From JAWLHA01 sp041690535 (lineage in GTDB: Bacteria > Pseudomonadota > Gammaproteobacteria > Thiohalomonadales > Thiohalomonadaceae), in NCBI GenBank assembly GCA_041690535.1, contig JAWLHA010000017.1, positions 6,429 to 70,428 on the forward strand: a DNA stretch of 64,000 bases, written 5' to 3'. This document shows positions 8,847 to 17,129 of the stretch, one piece after another. Made by a program: the position numbers and the translations under genes. How positions within the stretch are numbered: the stretch's first letter is position 1; each line of letters begins with the position of its first letter. The notes beneath the pieces are model-generated. The model saw nothing but the letters and a program-made list of their open reading frames with translations. It ran no database searches and had not been told where the DNA came from.

Positions 8847-9113
8847 ATGGAAAACGCCACCGACCGCATTGTGATCAAAGGGGTGACACGGGATGGGAAG
8901 ACATTCCGCCCGAGCGACTGGGCCCAACGGCTCAGCACCGCCGTGGCCACCCAGGGACCGGATCGGCGCATCCGCTTTCACCCGCGCGTGAGCATGGCGA
9001 TCATCGACGGGTATGACTGTGTGGTAATCGACTCACGACTGGCAGAGGAGGATCCGCTGCTGTTCGAGTTTCTGCTGAATTTCGCGCGGGACAATCGGTT
9101 GGAAACGGGGTGA
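8847..9113 (+). CDS. DUF3579 family protein
   Basis: The 88-residue protein contains IVIKGVTRDGKTFRPSDWAQRL and DGYDCVVIDSRLAE-DPLLFEFLLNFARDN, both typical of the small DUF3579 family widespread in beta- and gammaproteobacteria. Family members are cytoplasmic and uncharacterised. I chose the ATG at 8847 because family similarity begins just after it; a GTG at 8802 would add 15 unlike residues. Neither has a good ribosome site. It is monocistronic. Confidence 0.7.
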   Translation: MENATDRIVIKGVTRDGKTFRPSDWAQRLSTAVATQGPDRRIRFHPRVSMAIIDGYDCVVIDSRLAEEDPLLFEFLLNFARDNRLETG

Positions 9114-9188
9114 GCTTGAGTGGGCGCACTGAGAGTCGCCCGCACTGGTGCGAAGGGACCGTTGGGCCGATGCGGATGGTCACGTCAA

Positions 9189-9204
9189 GGGGGCCGAAGC
9201 CCCC
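9189..9204. terminator. Short GC hairpin after the DUF3579 gene
   Basis: GGGGGC-CGAA-GCCCCC is a stable stem with a tetraloop between convergent genes. It lacks a T-run, so it may be only part of a terminator. Confidence 0.35.
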
Positions 9205-9235
9205 AAGGGCGGCAGCGGCACCGAAGGACACCCGT

Positions 9236-9691
9236 TCAGCTTTCGAACTCGGGCCAGTTACGGATGTAATTTTTCAGCAACCGGTTTTCAAACCGGGTCT
9301 CGGTCAGCAGCGCCTGAACCACATCGCCGATGGAAATGATCCCCTTCAGCTCAGCGCCGTCCACCACGGGCAAATGCCTGATGCGCCGCCCGGTGGGATT
9401 GTCCAGCATCATCTGCATGACCGCGTCGATACTCTCGCCCGACCCACAAGTCACCAGACGCGGGGCCATGGCATCGCGAACCCGGATCCCATCGAGGTCG
9501 GGACCGAACCGATCCACCGCCCAGAGGATGTCCCGCTCTGTGACGATACTGACCGGGGTGGTGCCGTCCATCACCAGCAACGCCCCGATCTGGTGGTGCA
9601 TCATCTCGCGCACGGCGTCCGTAAGGGGCCGTTCCGGGGCAATGCCGAAGGCGGTCGTCCCTTTCTGCCTGAGGATGTGGTCGACGTTCAT
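9236..9691 (-). CDS. CBS-pair domain protein
   Basis: The 151-residue protein consists of two CBS motifs: the first around residues 1-65 (VDHILRQKG...GALLVMDGTTPVSIVTERDIL) and the second around 75-135 (IRVRDAMAPRLVTC...RHLPVVDGAELKGIISIGDVV). This Bateman module binds adenine nucleotides and normally regulates a partner, but here it stands alone. The start was chosen at the ATG behind AGAAGGACG rather than 18 bases further out. It is divergent from the REC-TPR regulator gene. The target is unknown. Confidence 0.8.
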   Translation of the reverse strand: MNVDHILRQKGTTAFGIAPERPLTDAVREMMHHQIGALLVMDGTTPVSIVTERDILWAVDRFGPDLDGIRVRDAMAPRLVTCGSGESIDAVMQMMLDNPTGRRIRHLPVVDGAELKGIISIGDVVQALLTETRFENRLLKNYIRNWPEFES

Positions 9692-9827
9692 CGTCCTTCT
9701 CGGTCGCATTGCACGCCTTAGGAAAAGCTAACACACGCCGCGGCATTGGCAAGGCCGCAGGCGCTTCCCCAGCGCGGGGGCAAGTTGGTATAGTCGGGTG
9801 GCCCTTTTCGACGGAGGTGGCACACAG

Positions 9828-11450
9828 GTGGCGGTGAACTTGAGTCGCAAGCGGTTTTTGGTGGTGGATGACTTCGCACAGATGCGCAGCACGCTCCGGA
9901 ACATGCTGAGCGCCTACGGCGTCACCGAGATCGACGTGGCCGCCAACGGCGACGAGGCCCTTCAACTCATCGAGCGCGGCCACCCCGACGTCGTGCTCTG
10001 CGACTACAACCTGGGGCCGGGGAAGAACGGACAACAGGTGCTCGAGGAGGCAAAGCACAAGGGTCTCATCGACGGGACCACGGTGTTCGTGATGATCACC
10101 GCCGAGAACACCTCGGAGATGGTCATCGGGGCCATGGAGTACCGCCCGGACGATTACCTGGCCAAGCCGTTCAACAAGGGCCTGTTACACAGTCGGCTGA
10201 CACGGCTCCTGGAAAAAAAGAGCGACATGGCCGACATCGACAAAGCCGTTCGCCAGGGCGACCTGCGCCAAGCCATCTGCCTGTGTGATGAGCGCATCAA
10301 TGCGGGCAAGGGACACGCCTCGGAGTTTCTGCGCCTGAAAGGGGAGTTTTGCCTGCAGCTCGGCGATCACGATGCGGCAGAAGCCACCTATGAGCAGGTG
10401 TTGGCCGCACGCCGGCTGGGCTGGGCGGTCCTGGGTCAGGCCAAGGTGGCCTACTTGAGAGGGGACTGCGCCCGCGCCATTCAACTGTGCGAAGAGGTGA
10501 TCGCCGAGAACCGCTCGTTCATGGAGGCCTACGATTGGCTGGCCAAGGCCCTGCAGCGACAAGGAGACCTTGCCCGGGCGCAGGACGTGCTCAGCGATGC
10601 GGTCAAGCTCTCCCCCATGGCGGTGCCCCGCCAGCGCGCCCTCGGCGATGTAGCTGCGAAGAACAAAGATTTTGCCGTGGCCGAGGGGGCCTATCGCGCG
10701 GTACTCACCTTCGGTCGGCAGTCGCTCCATCACGAGGCCGGCAACTACACCCGGCTGGCCAAGGCGCTGAGCAGCAACGCCGCGGGGCGCGAGGCCCTCA
10801 AGGTGCTGCAGAATCTGCGCAAGGAATTCCGGAGCGAACCGACCGCGCTGCTGCAGGCCTCCCTCGGCGAGGTTGGCGCCTACCGGGCGCTGGGGCTCGA
10901 CACGGAGGCGGCCTCGGCCTTCGACGAGGCGGGCAAGCGCTTCGAAGCGCTCGGTGGCGAGGTCCCCCGGGCAGTGACGCTCGAAATGGCGAACGGCCTG
11001 TTGCTCACTGGCGAGAAGGAGAAGGGACTGGCCATCATGCGCTCCCTGGTGCGCAACAATCACGAGGATGAGCAGTTGCTGGCCGAGGTGCAGGAGGCGT
11101 TTTCGGAGGCGGGTCTGGAAGAGGAGGGGCGGGAGATCATTGCCGCCACCCGCAACGAAGTGGTGCGGCTGAACAACCAAGGGGTGGAGTTGGCGCGACG
11201 GGGACAACTCGAGGCGGCCATGCAGCTGTTCGAGGAGGCGCTGCTGGCGATGCCGGAGAACCGCGCCATCAACCTCAATACCGCCCAGGTGATGTTGGCG
11301 CACATGCAGGAGAAGGGCGCCACGAGCGTGCGCCTGGAGCAGGTGAGGGCGTGCCTCGATCGGGTCCGGACCCTGGAGCCGACCAACCCCTCACTGCTGC
11401 GGCTAGCCGCGCTCCACGAGAAGCTCGCCCGGGAGATGCCGGATGGCTGA
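9828..11450 (+). CDS. Response regulator with C-terminal TPR array
   Basis: The GTG start has GGAGG 10 bases upstream. Residues 5-125 form a receiver domain with FLVVDDFAQMR, phospho-acceptor Asp59 in VVLCDYNLGP and the conserved Lys in DDYLAKPFNKG. The remaining ~400 residues are TPR helices (QLGDHDAAEATYEQVLAARR, GDLARAQDVLSDAVKLSP, NNQGVELARRGQLEAAMQLFEEAL). There is no DNA-binding domain, so output is likely protein-protein contact. The 3' end overlaps the following histidine kinase by 8 bases, which suggests a kinase-regulator pair. The same REC-TPR plan occurs in flagellar or chemotaxis-linked regulators, but no such genes are nearby. Confidence 0.85.
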   Translation: MAVNLSRKRFLVVDDFAQMRSTLRNMLSAYGVTEIDVAANGDEALQLIERGHPDVVLCDYNLGPGKNGQQVLEEAKHKGLIDGTTVFVMITAENTSEMVIGAMEYRPDDYLAKPFNKGLLHSRLTRLLEKKSDMADIDKAVRQGDLRQAICLCDERINAGKGHASEFLRLKGEFCLQLGDHDAAEATYEQVLAARRLGWAVLGQAKVAYLRGDCARAIQLCEEVIAENRSFMEAYDWLAKALQRQGDLARAQDVLSDAVKLSPMAVPRQRALGDVAAKNKDFAVAEGAYRAVLTFGRQSLHHEAGNYTRLAKALSSNAAGREALKVLQNLRKEFRSEPTALLQASLGEVGAYRALGLDTEAASAFDEAGKRFEALGGEVPRAVTLEMANGLLLTGEKEKGLAIMRSLVRNNHEDEQLLAEVQEAFSEAGLEEEGREIIAATRNEVVRLNNQGVELARRGQLEAAMQLFEEALLAMPENRAINLNTAQVMLAHMQEKGATSVRLEQVRACLDRVRTLEPTNPSLLRLAALHEKLAREMPDG

Positions 11451-12129
11451 CACGAAGGTCGACCTCTCCACCCTGCTCGCATCGAGCATTCACGACACCA
11501 AGAATTCACTGGGGATGGTGCTGAACTCCCTGGACGAGCTTCTCGAGCAAGCGGGGCCGGACGGCGAGTGTCGCTGCCCCGCGGAAAAGGTGGGCCAGCT
11601 CCAATACGAAGCCAGGCGGCTCAACGACAACCTGATCCAGCTCCTCACTATCTACCGGCTGGAAAAGCACCATTACAGCCCTGACATTCGCGAGTGGGCG
11701 ATCAGCGACTTCATGGCGGACACCGTGGCGCTTCATGGTCCCCTGCTGGAGTTCCGGAACGTCGGGCTGGAGCTGCGTTGTCCCCAGGAGCTGCACGGCT
11801 ATTTCGATCGGGATCTGGTCGCCGGGGTGTTGAACAACGCCATCAATAACGCGCTGCGCTACACGCGGGACCGGTTGCGGCTGAGTGTGACCGAGGCGCA
11901 AGGGGGGCTGCGCTTCTCGGTCGAGGACAATGGCAGCGGCTTTCCGCAGGCCATGCTCGTCAGCGGTTCGGGCAGTGCCATCGACTTCGGCGCAGGGCGC
12001 ACCGGGCTTGGGCTTTACTTCAGTAGTCTCGTTGCGGGCTTCCACCGCAACGGCGAGCACCGCGGCCACATTGAACTGACAAATGGGGGGGAGCTCGGCG
12101 GCGGCCGGTTCTCACTCTATCTGCCCTGA
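11443..12129 (+). CDS. Soluble sensor histidine kinase
   Basis: The 228-residue protein has an early H-box-like motif SSIHDTKNSLGMVLNSL (candidate phospho-acceptor His17) and a C-terminal ATPase domain with the N-box LNNAINNALRY, G1-box VEDNGSGFP and G2-box GRTGLGLYF. No sensor domain or membrane segment is present, so it must be controlled by a partner. The start codon overlaps the REC-TPR gene by 8 bases, implying translational coupling, and the two probably form a signalling pair. It is shorter than most kinases. Confidence 0.85.
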   Translation: MADTKVDLSTLLASSIHDTKNSLGMVLNSLDELLEQAGPDGECRCPAEKVGQLQYEARRLNDNLIQLLTIYRLEKHHYSPDIREWAISDFMADTVALHGPLLEFRNVGLELRCPQELHGYFDRDLVAGVLNNAINNALRYTRDRLRLSVTEAQGGLRFSVEDNGSGFPQAMLVSGSGSAIDFGAGRTGLGLYFSSLVAGFHRNGEHRGHIELTNGGELGGGRFSLYLP

Positions 12130-12143
12130 GAGATCAATCAAAC

Positions 12144-12833
12144 ATGCTGCACTTCAGTGAACAACCGGGGGCCCATGAGCGCCACCTGCGCCGGCGCCTG
12201 GGCAACCCCCTGTTTCCTGCGTTTCTCCAGGGCCACGGGGACGCCGAGATCGAGGCCAGGCTCGAGGCCTCGCAGCACCGCGACCGGCAGGAGGCCGAGG
12301 CATTCGAATCGGAGTTGCACCAGCTGCTCCAAGAGGCGATCGCCCTCAAACCCCAGGAGGAGAGCGAGGTGATTCTGGCGTTGAAGGCCAGGCTGGATCG
12401 CGCCTATGTCCAGGCAACCAGCCTGGGGGGCGAACGCCAAGCGCAAAGAGCCGCCCTGTCGCAACTCACGGACGTGGTGATGCGTGCAGTGCGCAGCAAC
12501 ACCGAAGGGGATGCGGTCGCGCTCATGGAGCTTGAGCAGGAGGCGGTGGCTCGGGCCACAAACTATCGACTGCTCGAGCAGCCGCTGGTGGCCGACCTGA
12601 TGCGCCCCGACAGCCCCATCGATCGGGAGGAGTTGGCAGCCGTTCTGCTCGGGGAGAGCCCCGCGGCGCTGGAGGCGGCCCTCTGGCTATTCGGCCCCGA
12701 GGAGCTGGAGGCACTCTGTGGGGAGGCAACGGCTCATTTGCAACGGCTGGATCCCTCCCGTCAGCTGCCGGCCGCCTGGGCCAATCTGGAGACCTTGACT
12801 GCGGCACGGGAGCAGCCGCCGGAGGTGAACTGA
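12144..12833 (+). CDS. Conserved hypothetical helical protein
   Basis: A 229-residue, mostly helical and strongly acidic protein follows the kinase gene by 14 bases, so the three genes (REC-TPR, kinase, this) look like one operon. Residues 45-120 are rich in Glu, Gln and Ala with heptad-like spacing (DRQEAEAFESELHQLLQEAI) and may form a coiled coil. There is no signal peptide, membrane segment, cysteine cluster or recognisable catalytic motif. Its role is presumably linked to the upstream two-component pair, but that is inference from position only. Confidence 0.6.
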   Translation: MLHFSEQPGAHERHLRRRLGNPLFPAFLQGHGDAEIEARLEASQHRDRQEAEAFESELHQLLQEAIALKPQEESEVILALKARLDRAYVQATSLGGERQAQRAALSQLTDVVMRAVRSNTEGDAVALMELEQEAVARATNYRLLEQPLVADLMRPDSPIDREELAAVLLGESPAALEAALWLFGPEELEALCGEATAHLQRLDPSRQLPAAWANLETLTAAREQPPEVN

Positions 12834-12862
12834 AGCCGGGCCGAGGAACCCGGCCTGCCCAC

Positions 12863-12957
12863 CTGGAGTACCGAACAGATCAATCCGATCCACCCTACGC
12901 CGGTTCGTTGCCCCCGCCGGGGCAATCTGGCTAGTGCGGTGATTTGTTTTTCCGTTT
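12863..12957. repeat. Degenerate family A element
   Basis: The left end CTGGAGTACCGAACAGAT, a short CCACCCTACGC piece and GGGGCAATCTGG...GTGATTTG...TTCCGTTTA match both flanks of family A (compare 2659-2850) but the long hairpin arms are deleted. It runs directly into a family C element. Confidence 0.6.
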
Positions 12958-13033
12958 AGGGAACGCGGATTAATTCATCATGCCCGCGAAGCCTGCCCTC
13001 GAATGTCTTAATCGGGGGCGGGAGCGTTTCCTT
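12956..13033. repeat. Family C element, inverted and partly decayed
   Basis: GGGAACGCGGATTAATTCA, then ATGCCCGCGAAGCCTGCCCT and ATCGGGGGCGGGAGCG are the reverse complement of the family C interior seen at 57935-58026. The far end is worn. It abuts a family A relic. Confidence 0.6.
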
Positions 13034-13038
13034 CGCCG

Positions 13039-13959
13039 TCAGCCATCCTTCTCGAACTCGTCCCGGTACTCCTCCAGCACCTGCTCGATCTGCTCGATGG
13101 CGCTCTGAAGCTGATGAGGGTCGGTGCCCTTGCGCTTCGGCCTGGGCGAGGGATCCGAAAGCTCCGCCGGTTCGGGCTCGGCCTTCAGGCGGGGCGGGTA
13201 GACGATGGGCTGGTATCCCTCGGTCGAAATGAAGCGCAGGGCCACCACGCTGATGTTGTCGCTGCGCGGATAGCTATTGCGCTCGGCGATCTCCGCCATG
13301 TAGTTCACGGACTCCTCCAACTCCCCCTGCCCGAGCATCGCGCCCATCTGGGCGTCGTCCAGCGGCGACCAGAAGCCGTCCGAGCAGAGGAGCACGATAT
13401 CGCCGCCGTGGAGGGTCGCATGGTCGTTCACGGTGACCTGGGGGCGGAGCGGCTGGCAACCAATGCACTGGGTGATCTGATTGCGCCGGGGATGGCTCTC
13501 CTGTTCGGCCCGACTGATCCGGCCCTTTTGATAGAGCTCTTCCACGTAGGAGTGGTCGGTGGTGCGATAGACCGCCAACCCCTCGTGGAAGACATACAGG
13601 CGGCTGTCCCCCACGTGGGCCCAGCTGATTCGCCCCTGCTGGAGCAGGCAGAGCACGCCGGTGGTCCCGGGAAAGATGCTCGTGCCGCGCCGGCGTCCCA
13701 GGGCGATCACCTGGTCGTGCGCCTTGTGGATGATCTCGCGCAGCCACGCCCCCGGGTCGGCGATGGGCCGCTCGGCCGCGGCATACTCCGCCTCGGCGAC
13801 GTCGACCAGGGTCTCCGCCGCGAGCTCGCCCCCCACACGGCCCCCCATGCCGTCCGCCAGGATGAGCAGCACGCCCTCTTCCGTCTCCACGACCGCGAAG
13901 CGATCCTGATTGGCGGAGCGGTTACCGAGCCGGTTGACCTGTGCAATCTCGTAGCGCAA
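13039..13959 (-). CDS. PP2C-type protein phosphatase
   Basis: The 306-residue protein shows the PP2C/PPM metal-binding motifs: NQDRFAVVE (motif 1), LADGMGGRVGGELAAETLV (motif 2), WAHVGDSRLYVFHEG (motif near 115) and LLCSDGFWSPLDD plus RSDNISVVALRF for the remaining metal-binding aspartates. It should remove phosphate from Ser/Thr in the cytoplasm, requiring Mn or Mg. The C-terminal ~60 residues (from KAEPEPAELSDPSPRPKRKG) are a charged linker and helix. It sits 6 bases behind the Ser/Thr kinase gene, so the two are a co-transcribed writer-eraser pair. Confidence 0.9.
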   Translation of the reverse strand: MRYEIAQVNRLGNRSANQDRFAVVETEEGVLLILADGMGGRVGGELAAETLVDVAEAEYAAAERPIADPGAWLREIIHKAHDQVIALGRRRGTSIFPGTTGVLCLLQQGRISWAHVGDSRLYVFHEGLAVYRTTDHSYVEELYQKGRISRAEQESHPRRNQITQCIGCQPLRPQVTVNDHATLHGGDIVLLCSDGFWSPLDDAQMGAMLGQGELEESVNYMAEIAERNSYPRSDNISVVALRFISTEGYQPIVYPPRLKAEPEPAELSDPSPRPKRKGTDPHQLQSAIEQIEQVLEEYRDEFEKDG

Positions 13960-13965
13960 TGCCCC

Positions 13966-14925
13966 TCACCCCCTGTTCCAAGGCAGGCTGTTGGCCAGCC
14001 GCTCGAGCACCGACTCACCCACAGGCGGTTCGCTCTCCGGGGATGACTTGAACTCCAGCGCCAGAAGCAGCTGCTCCACGTTCTGGGGCCGCAGCAGCGG
14101 GTCGACTTCCATGCACCAGTCGATGGCGGCGAGCAAGTCGCGCGAATACCCCTTGCGAAACGCCTCCACCGCCGGGCGCATGGTGTCCTGCATGCGCCGC
14201 GCCTCCGCCGGGGGCGGCGGAACCCCCTCGATGCAGGTCCGCATGGTGGCGCCGATGGCGTAGATATCCGTCCAGGGCCCTACATACCCGCCGGACATCG
14301 ACTGCTCGATGGGGCAGAAGCCCAGGGTCAGGACCTGCCCGGGCTGGTAGCGGCGGGTCTGCTGCATCTCGTGCACCGCCCCGAAATCCAGCAACAGGGG
14401 GTTGCCCCCGGCACGCAGATAGATGTTGCCCGGCTTGATGTCCAGGTGGAGCAGCCCCTTGGAATGGAGGAATTTGAGTCCCGCAAGCAGCCGCCGGAAG
14501 ACCGTGAGGATGAGCTTCTCGGAGAGGCTCCCCTTGTGGCGGCGGATGTAATCCTGGAGATTGATCCCCTTCTCGTACTCCATGACCATGTACACCGTCC
14601 CGTGCGCCTTGAAGAAGTTGATCACGTTGACGATGTTGGGGTGCTTCAGGGTCGCGAGGGTACTGGCTTCCTGGAAGAAGAGGCGCCGACCATGGGCGAA
14701 GTGCTCCCGGTCCTTCTCCTCGCGCGGGATGACGGTACGCCCATCCTCCCCGCGGATGGCCAGCTTGCGAGGCATATACTCTTTCAGAATGACCTGAATG
14801 GGGCTGTCGACCACGTGGGCCAAATAGACGATGCTGAAGCCGCCCCCACCGAGACGGCGATCGATGACATAGTTGTCCACCTGCCAACCCACCGGCAGGC
14901 ACGGCTCGTTGTTAATCTCGCTCAT
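13966..14925 (-). CDS. Ser/Thr protein kinase (Hanks type)
   Basis: The 319-residue kinase carries the glycine loop LGGGGFSIVYLA (25-36), the ATP-anchoring Lys48 in VILKEY, the catalytic loop HLDIKPGNIYL, the DFG motif in LLLDFGAV and the APE-region equivalent PIEQSMSGGYVGPWTDIYAIG. The catalytic loop reads HLD instead of HRD, so it is a non-RD-type kinase. No membrane segment or extracellular sensor follows, making it a soluble cytoplasmic enzyme. The ATG was preferred over a TTG six bases upstream. It is co-transcribed with the PP2C gene; both lie divergent from yicC. Such kinase-phosphatase pairs also occur with type VI secretion, but none is visible here. Confidence 0.88.
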   Translation of the reverse strand: MSEINNEPCLPVGWQVDNYVIDRRLGGGGFSIVYLAHVVDSPIQVILKEYMPRKLAIRGEDGRTVIPREEKDREHFAHGRRLFFQEASTLATLKHPNIVNVINFFKAHGTVYMVMEYEKGINLQDYIRRHKGSLSEKLILTVFRRLLAGLKFLHSKGLLHLDIKPGNIYLRAGGNPLLLDFGAVHEMQQTRRYQPGQVLTLGFCPIEQSMSGGYVGPWTDIYAIGATMRTCIEGVPPPPAEARRMQDTMRPAVEAFRKGYSRDLLAAIDWCMEVDPLLRPQNVEQLLLALEFKSSPESEPPVGESVLERLANSLPWNRG

Positions 14926-15029
14926 ACGCAAACCGCGGGCTGCACTGCCGAGCCGGCCGTTCGGTCGGTTTTCCGTGTGAGCCCAGTTCGTTTAACATAA
15001 GTGTTAGTCTACCACCTTGGAGAGGCGAC

Positions 15030-15896
15030 ATGATACGCAGCATGACGGCGTTCGCCCGCCGTGAGAGCCAGGGCCCCTGGGGCAATCTCACCCTGGAATT
15101 GCGCGCGGTGAACCACCGCTTTTTGGAGCTGTCGGTGCGCCTGCCCGAGGAGCTGCGTGCGTTCGAACCCATGATCCGGGAGCGGATCGGCCGGGCCTTG
15201 AGCCGCGGCAAGGTGGACTGCAACGTCCGCTACCAGTCCGCATCCGCCTTTCCCGAGGCGCTGGAGGTCAATCGGGAGCTGGCCAGCCGCCTGGCCCACG
15301 TCAGCCGGGAGGTCGACGCCCTGCTCTACAACCCCGCCCCGGTGAACTCCCTGGACGTGCTCAAGTGGCCCGGCGTCCTGCAGGTCCCCAGCCCCGATCC
15401 CGAGCAGCTGAAGCGCGAAACGCAGGCGGCGCTCGACACTGCTCTGGAGGACATGCGGGCCAATCGGGAGCGGGAAGGGGAGAAGCTCAAGACCCTCATC
15501 CTGCAGCGCTGCGACGGCGTCGCAGCGATCGTCGCCCAGGTGCGCACTCGGGTGCCGGAGGTGGTGGAGCGCTACCGCGAGCGGCTGCGCCACCGCCTCG
15601 CCGAGGTCGCGGGCGAACTGGACGAGGGACGGGTGGAACAGGAGATGGTGCTGCTCGCCCAACGCATGGATGTGGATGAGGAGATGGACCGCCTGGGGGC
15701 CCACCTGGGGGAAGTGCGCAACGTGCTCGAGCGCGACGAGCCGGTCGGCCGGCGGCTTGACTTTTTGATGCAGGAGCTCAATCGGGAGGCCAACACCCTC
15801 GGCTCCAAATCCATGGACGCCGAGACCACCCGCGCCTCGGTGGACCTGAAGGTGCTCATCGAGCAGATGCGGGAGCAGATCCAGAACATCGAATAA
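15030..15896 (+). CDS. yicC: YicC family endoribonuclease
   Basis: The 288-residue protein matches YicC over its length: start MIRSMTAFARRES, VNHRFLELSVRLPEELRAFEP near the N-terminus, and the conserved C-terminal signature GRRLDFLMQELNREANTLGSKSMDAE plus VDLKVLIEQMREQIQNIE. YicC proteins are cytoplasmic RNases that act on small RNAs and mRNA. GGAGAGG lies 7 bases before the ATG. In gammaproteobacteria yicC usually sits beside gmk and rpoZ, as here, although a family A element separates it from gmk. Confidence 0.93.
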   Translation: MIRSMTAFARRESQGPWGNLTLELRAVNHRFLELSVRLPEELRAFEPMIRERIGRALSRGKVDCNVRYQSASAFPEALEVNRELASRLAHVSREVDALLYNPAPVNSLDVLKWPGVLQVPSPDPEQLKRETQAALDTALEDMRANREREGEKLKTLILQRCDGVAAIVAQVRTRVPEVVERYRERLRHRLAEVAGELDEGRVEQEMVLLAQRMDVDEEMDRLGAHLGEVRNVLERDEPVGRRLDFLMQELNREANTLGSKSMDAETTRASVDLKVLIEQMREQIQNIE

Positions 15897-15904
15897 AACA
15901 GTTG

Positions 15905-16089
15905 CTAGAGCACCGAACAGGTAAACCGAAAGATCGCCAATCGCAGCCAAGTTGCGCCGCAGGTGGCGGGGGTAGCGCACCGAGGTAGGGTGGATAAGCG
16001 CAGCGCATCCACCGGCGTCGATTTGGTGGATGCGCTGCGCTTATCCACCCTACATGTTGGGCGTCGGATTTATCTGTTCGGTGCTCTAG
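15905..16089. mobile_element. Family A miniature element, intact
   Basis: Perfect 16-bp terminal inverted repeats, CTAGAGCACCGAACAG and CTGTTCGGTGCTCTAG, bound this 185-bp copy. The central arms GGATAAGCGCAGCGCATCC and its complement are intact and separated by about 11 bases. It is inserted between yicC and gmk, two genes normally adjacent. Confidence 0.85.
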
Positions 16090-16131
16090 TAGCTAGCGAC
16101 CAGCGACTGCATCAGCAAAGCATCCAACCCT

Positions 16132-16782
16132 ATGAAGAGCACCATGGACACGAACCACACCGAAGCCCCCCCCGGCACCCTTTACATCATCTCCGCCCCC
16201 TCCGGGGCGGGCAAGACCAGCCTGGTCAAGGCGCTCCTGGAGGCCACCGACGGCATCGAGGTCTCCACCTCCCACACCACCCGCGCCCCGCGCCCGGGAG
16301 AGGTAAACGGACAGCACTACCACTTCGTGGACGTGCCGCGCTTCCAGGCGATGATCGCCGAGGGGGAGTTCCTGGAGCATGCCCAGGTGTTCGACAACTT
16401 CTACGGCACCTCCCGTTCGGGAATCCTCGATCAGGTGCGCGGCAGCACCGATGTCATCCTGGAGATTGACTGGCAGGGGGCCCGACAGGTGCGGGCGCAG
16501 ATCCCCGAGGCGGTCAGCATCTTCATCCTCCCCCCCTCCCGCGCCGCCCTGGAGGCGCGGCTACGGGCGCGCGGGCAGGACAGCGACGAGGTGATCGCCC
16601 GGCGCATGCGTGATGCCGTCGCCGAGATGACCCACTACGGTGAATTCGACTATCTGGTGATCAACGACGATTTCCAAATCGCCCTGGGGGAGTTGAAGGC
16701 CATCGTGACCGCCCGACGCCTGCGCCAGAGCGTCCAGGCTGCCTGCCACCGCGCCGCCATCGACGAGCTATTGGCATCCTGA
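16132..16782 (+). CDS. gmk: Guanylate kinase
   Basis: The protein has the P-loop SAPSGAGKTSL and the guanylate kinase signature TSHTTRAPRPGEVNGQHYHFV, followed by FLEHAQVFDNFYGT and EIDWQGARQVR. It converts GMP to GDP with ATP in the cytoplasm. Two ATGs are possible (16132 and 16144); the second has GAAGAG close upstream, and family members usually start shortly before the TLYIISAPSG strand. It is followed by rpoZ and spoT in the classic order. A family A element lies just upstream, so its promoter or read-through from yicC may be affected. Confidence 0.95.
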   Translation: MKSTMDTNHTEAPPGTLYIISAPSGAGKTSLVKALLEATDGIEVSTSHTTRAPRPGEVNGQHYHFVDVPRFQAMIAEGEFLEHAQVFDNFYGTSRSGILDQVRGSTDVILEIDWQGARQVRAQIPEAVSIFILPPSRAALEARLRARGQDSDEVIARRMRDAVAEMTHYGEFDYLVINDDFQIALGELKAIVTARRLRQSVQAACHRAAIDELLAS

Positions 16783-16785
16783 GGC

Positions 16786-16812
16786 GGTTTCGCTTACTAT
16801 TTGAAACCTTTT
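16786..16812 (+). terminator. Weak hairpin with T-run between gmk and rpoZ
   Basis: GGTTTC and GAAACC form a 6-bp stem over an 11-base loop and are followed by TTTT. It may cause partial termination before rpoZ; the stem is short, so this is tentative. Confidence 0.3.
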
Positions 16813-16839
16813 CATCTGCATTTGTCGGGAGATTAACGG

Positions 16840-17103
16840 ATGGCGCGGATCACCGTCGAAGACTGCCTGGATAACGTGGACAACCGTTTCCAGCTGGTGC
16901 TGGTCGCGACCAAGCGGGCGCGTCAGATCGCCAATGGCAAGGAACCCATGGTTCCCTGGGAGAACGACAAACCCACCGTGGTCGCCCTGCGGGAGATCGC
17001 CGAAGGCAAGGTCACCCGCACCATCATGGACAGCGCGGCGGCCCAACACCCGGCCGAAGAGTCGCTCGTCAGCGAAGACGAGGCCCGCGAAGAGACCAGC
17101 TGA
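16840..17103 (+). CDS. rpoZ: RNA polymerase omega subunit
   Basis: The 87-residue protein begins MARITVEDCLDNVDNRFQLVLVATKRARQI, the hallmark of omega, and continues with KPTVVALREIAEGKVT. Omega binds the beta-prime subunit and helps assemble the core enzyme; in enterobacteria it also contributes to ppGpp binding, fitting its position before spoT. TCGGGAGATTA upstream provides a ribosome site. The acidic tail after residue 70 is variable in the family. Confidence 0.95.
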   Translation: MARITVEDCLDNVDNRFQLVLVATKRARQIANGKEPMVPWENDKPTVVALREIAEGKVTRTIMDSAAAQHPAEESLVSEDEAREETS

Positions 17104-17129
17104 TCGGCCGTTCTGGGACAGTAGGCCCG

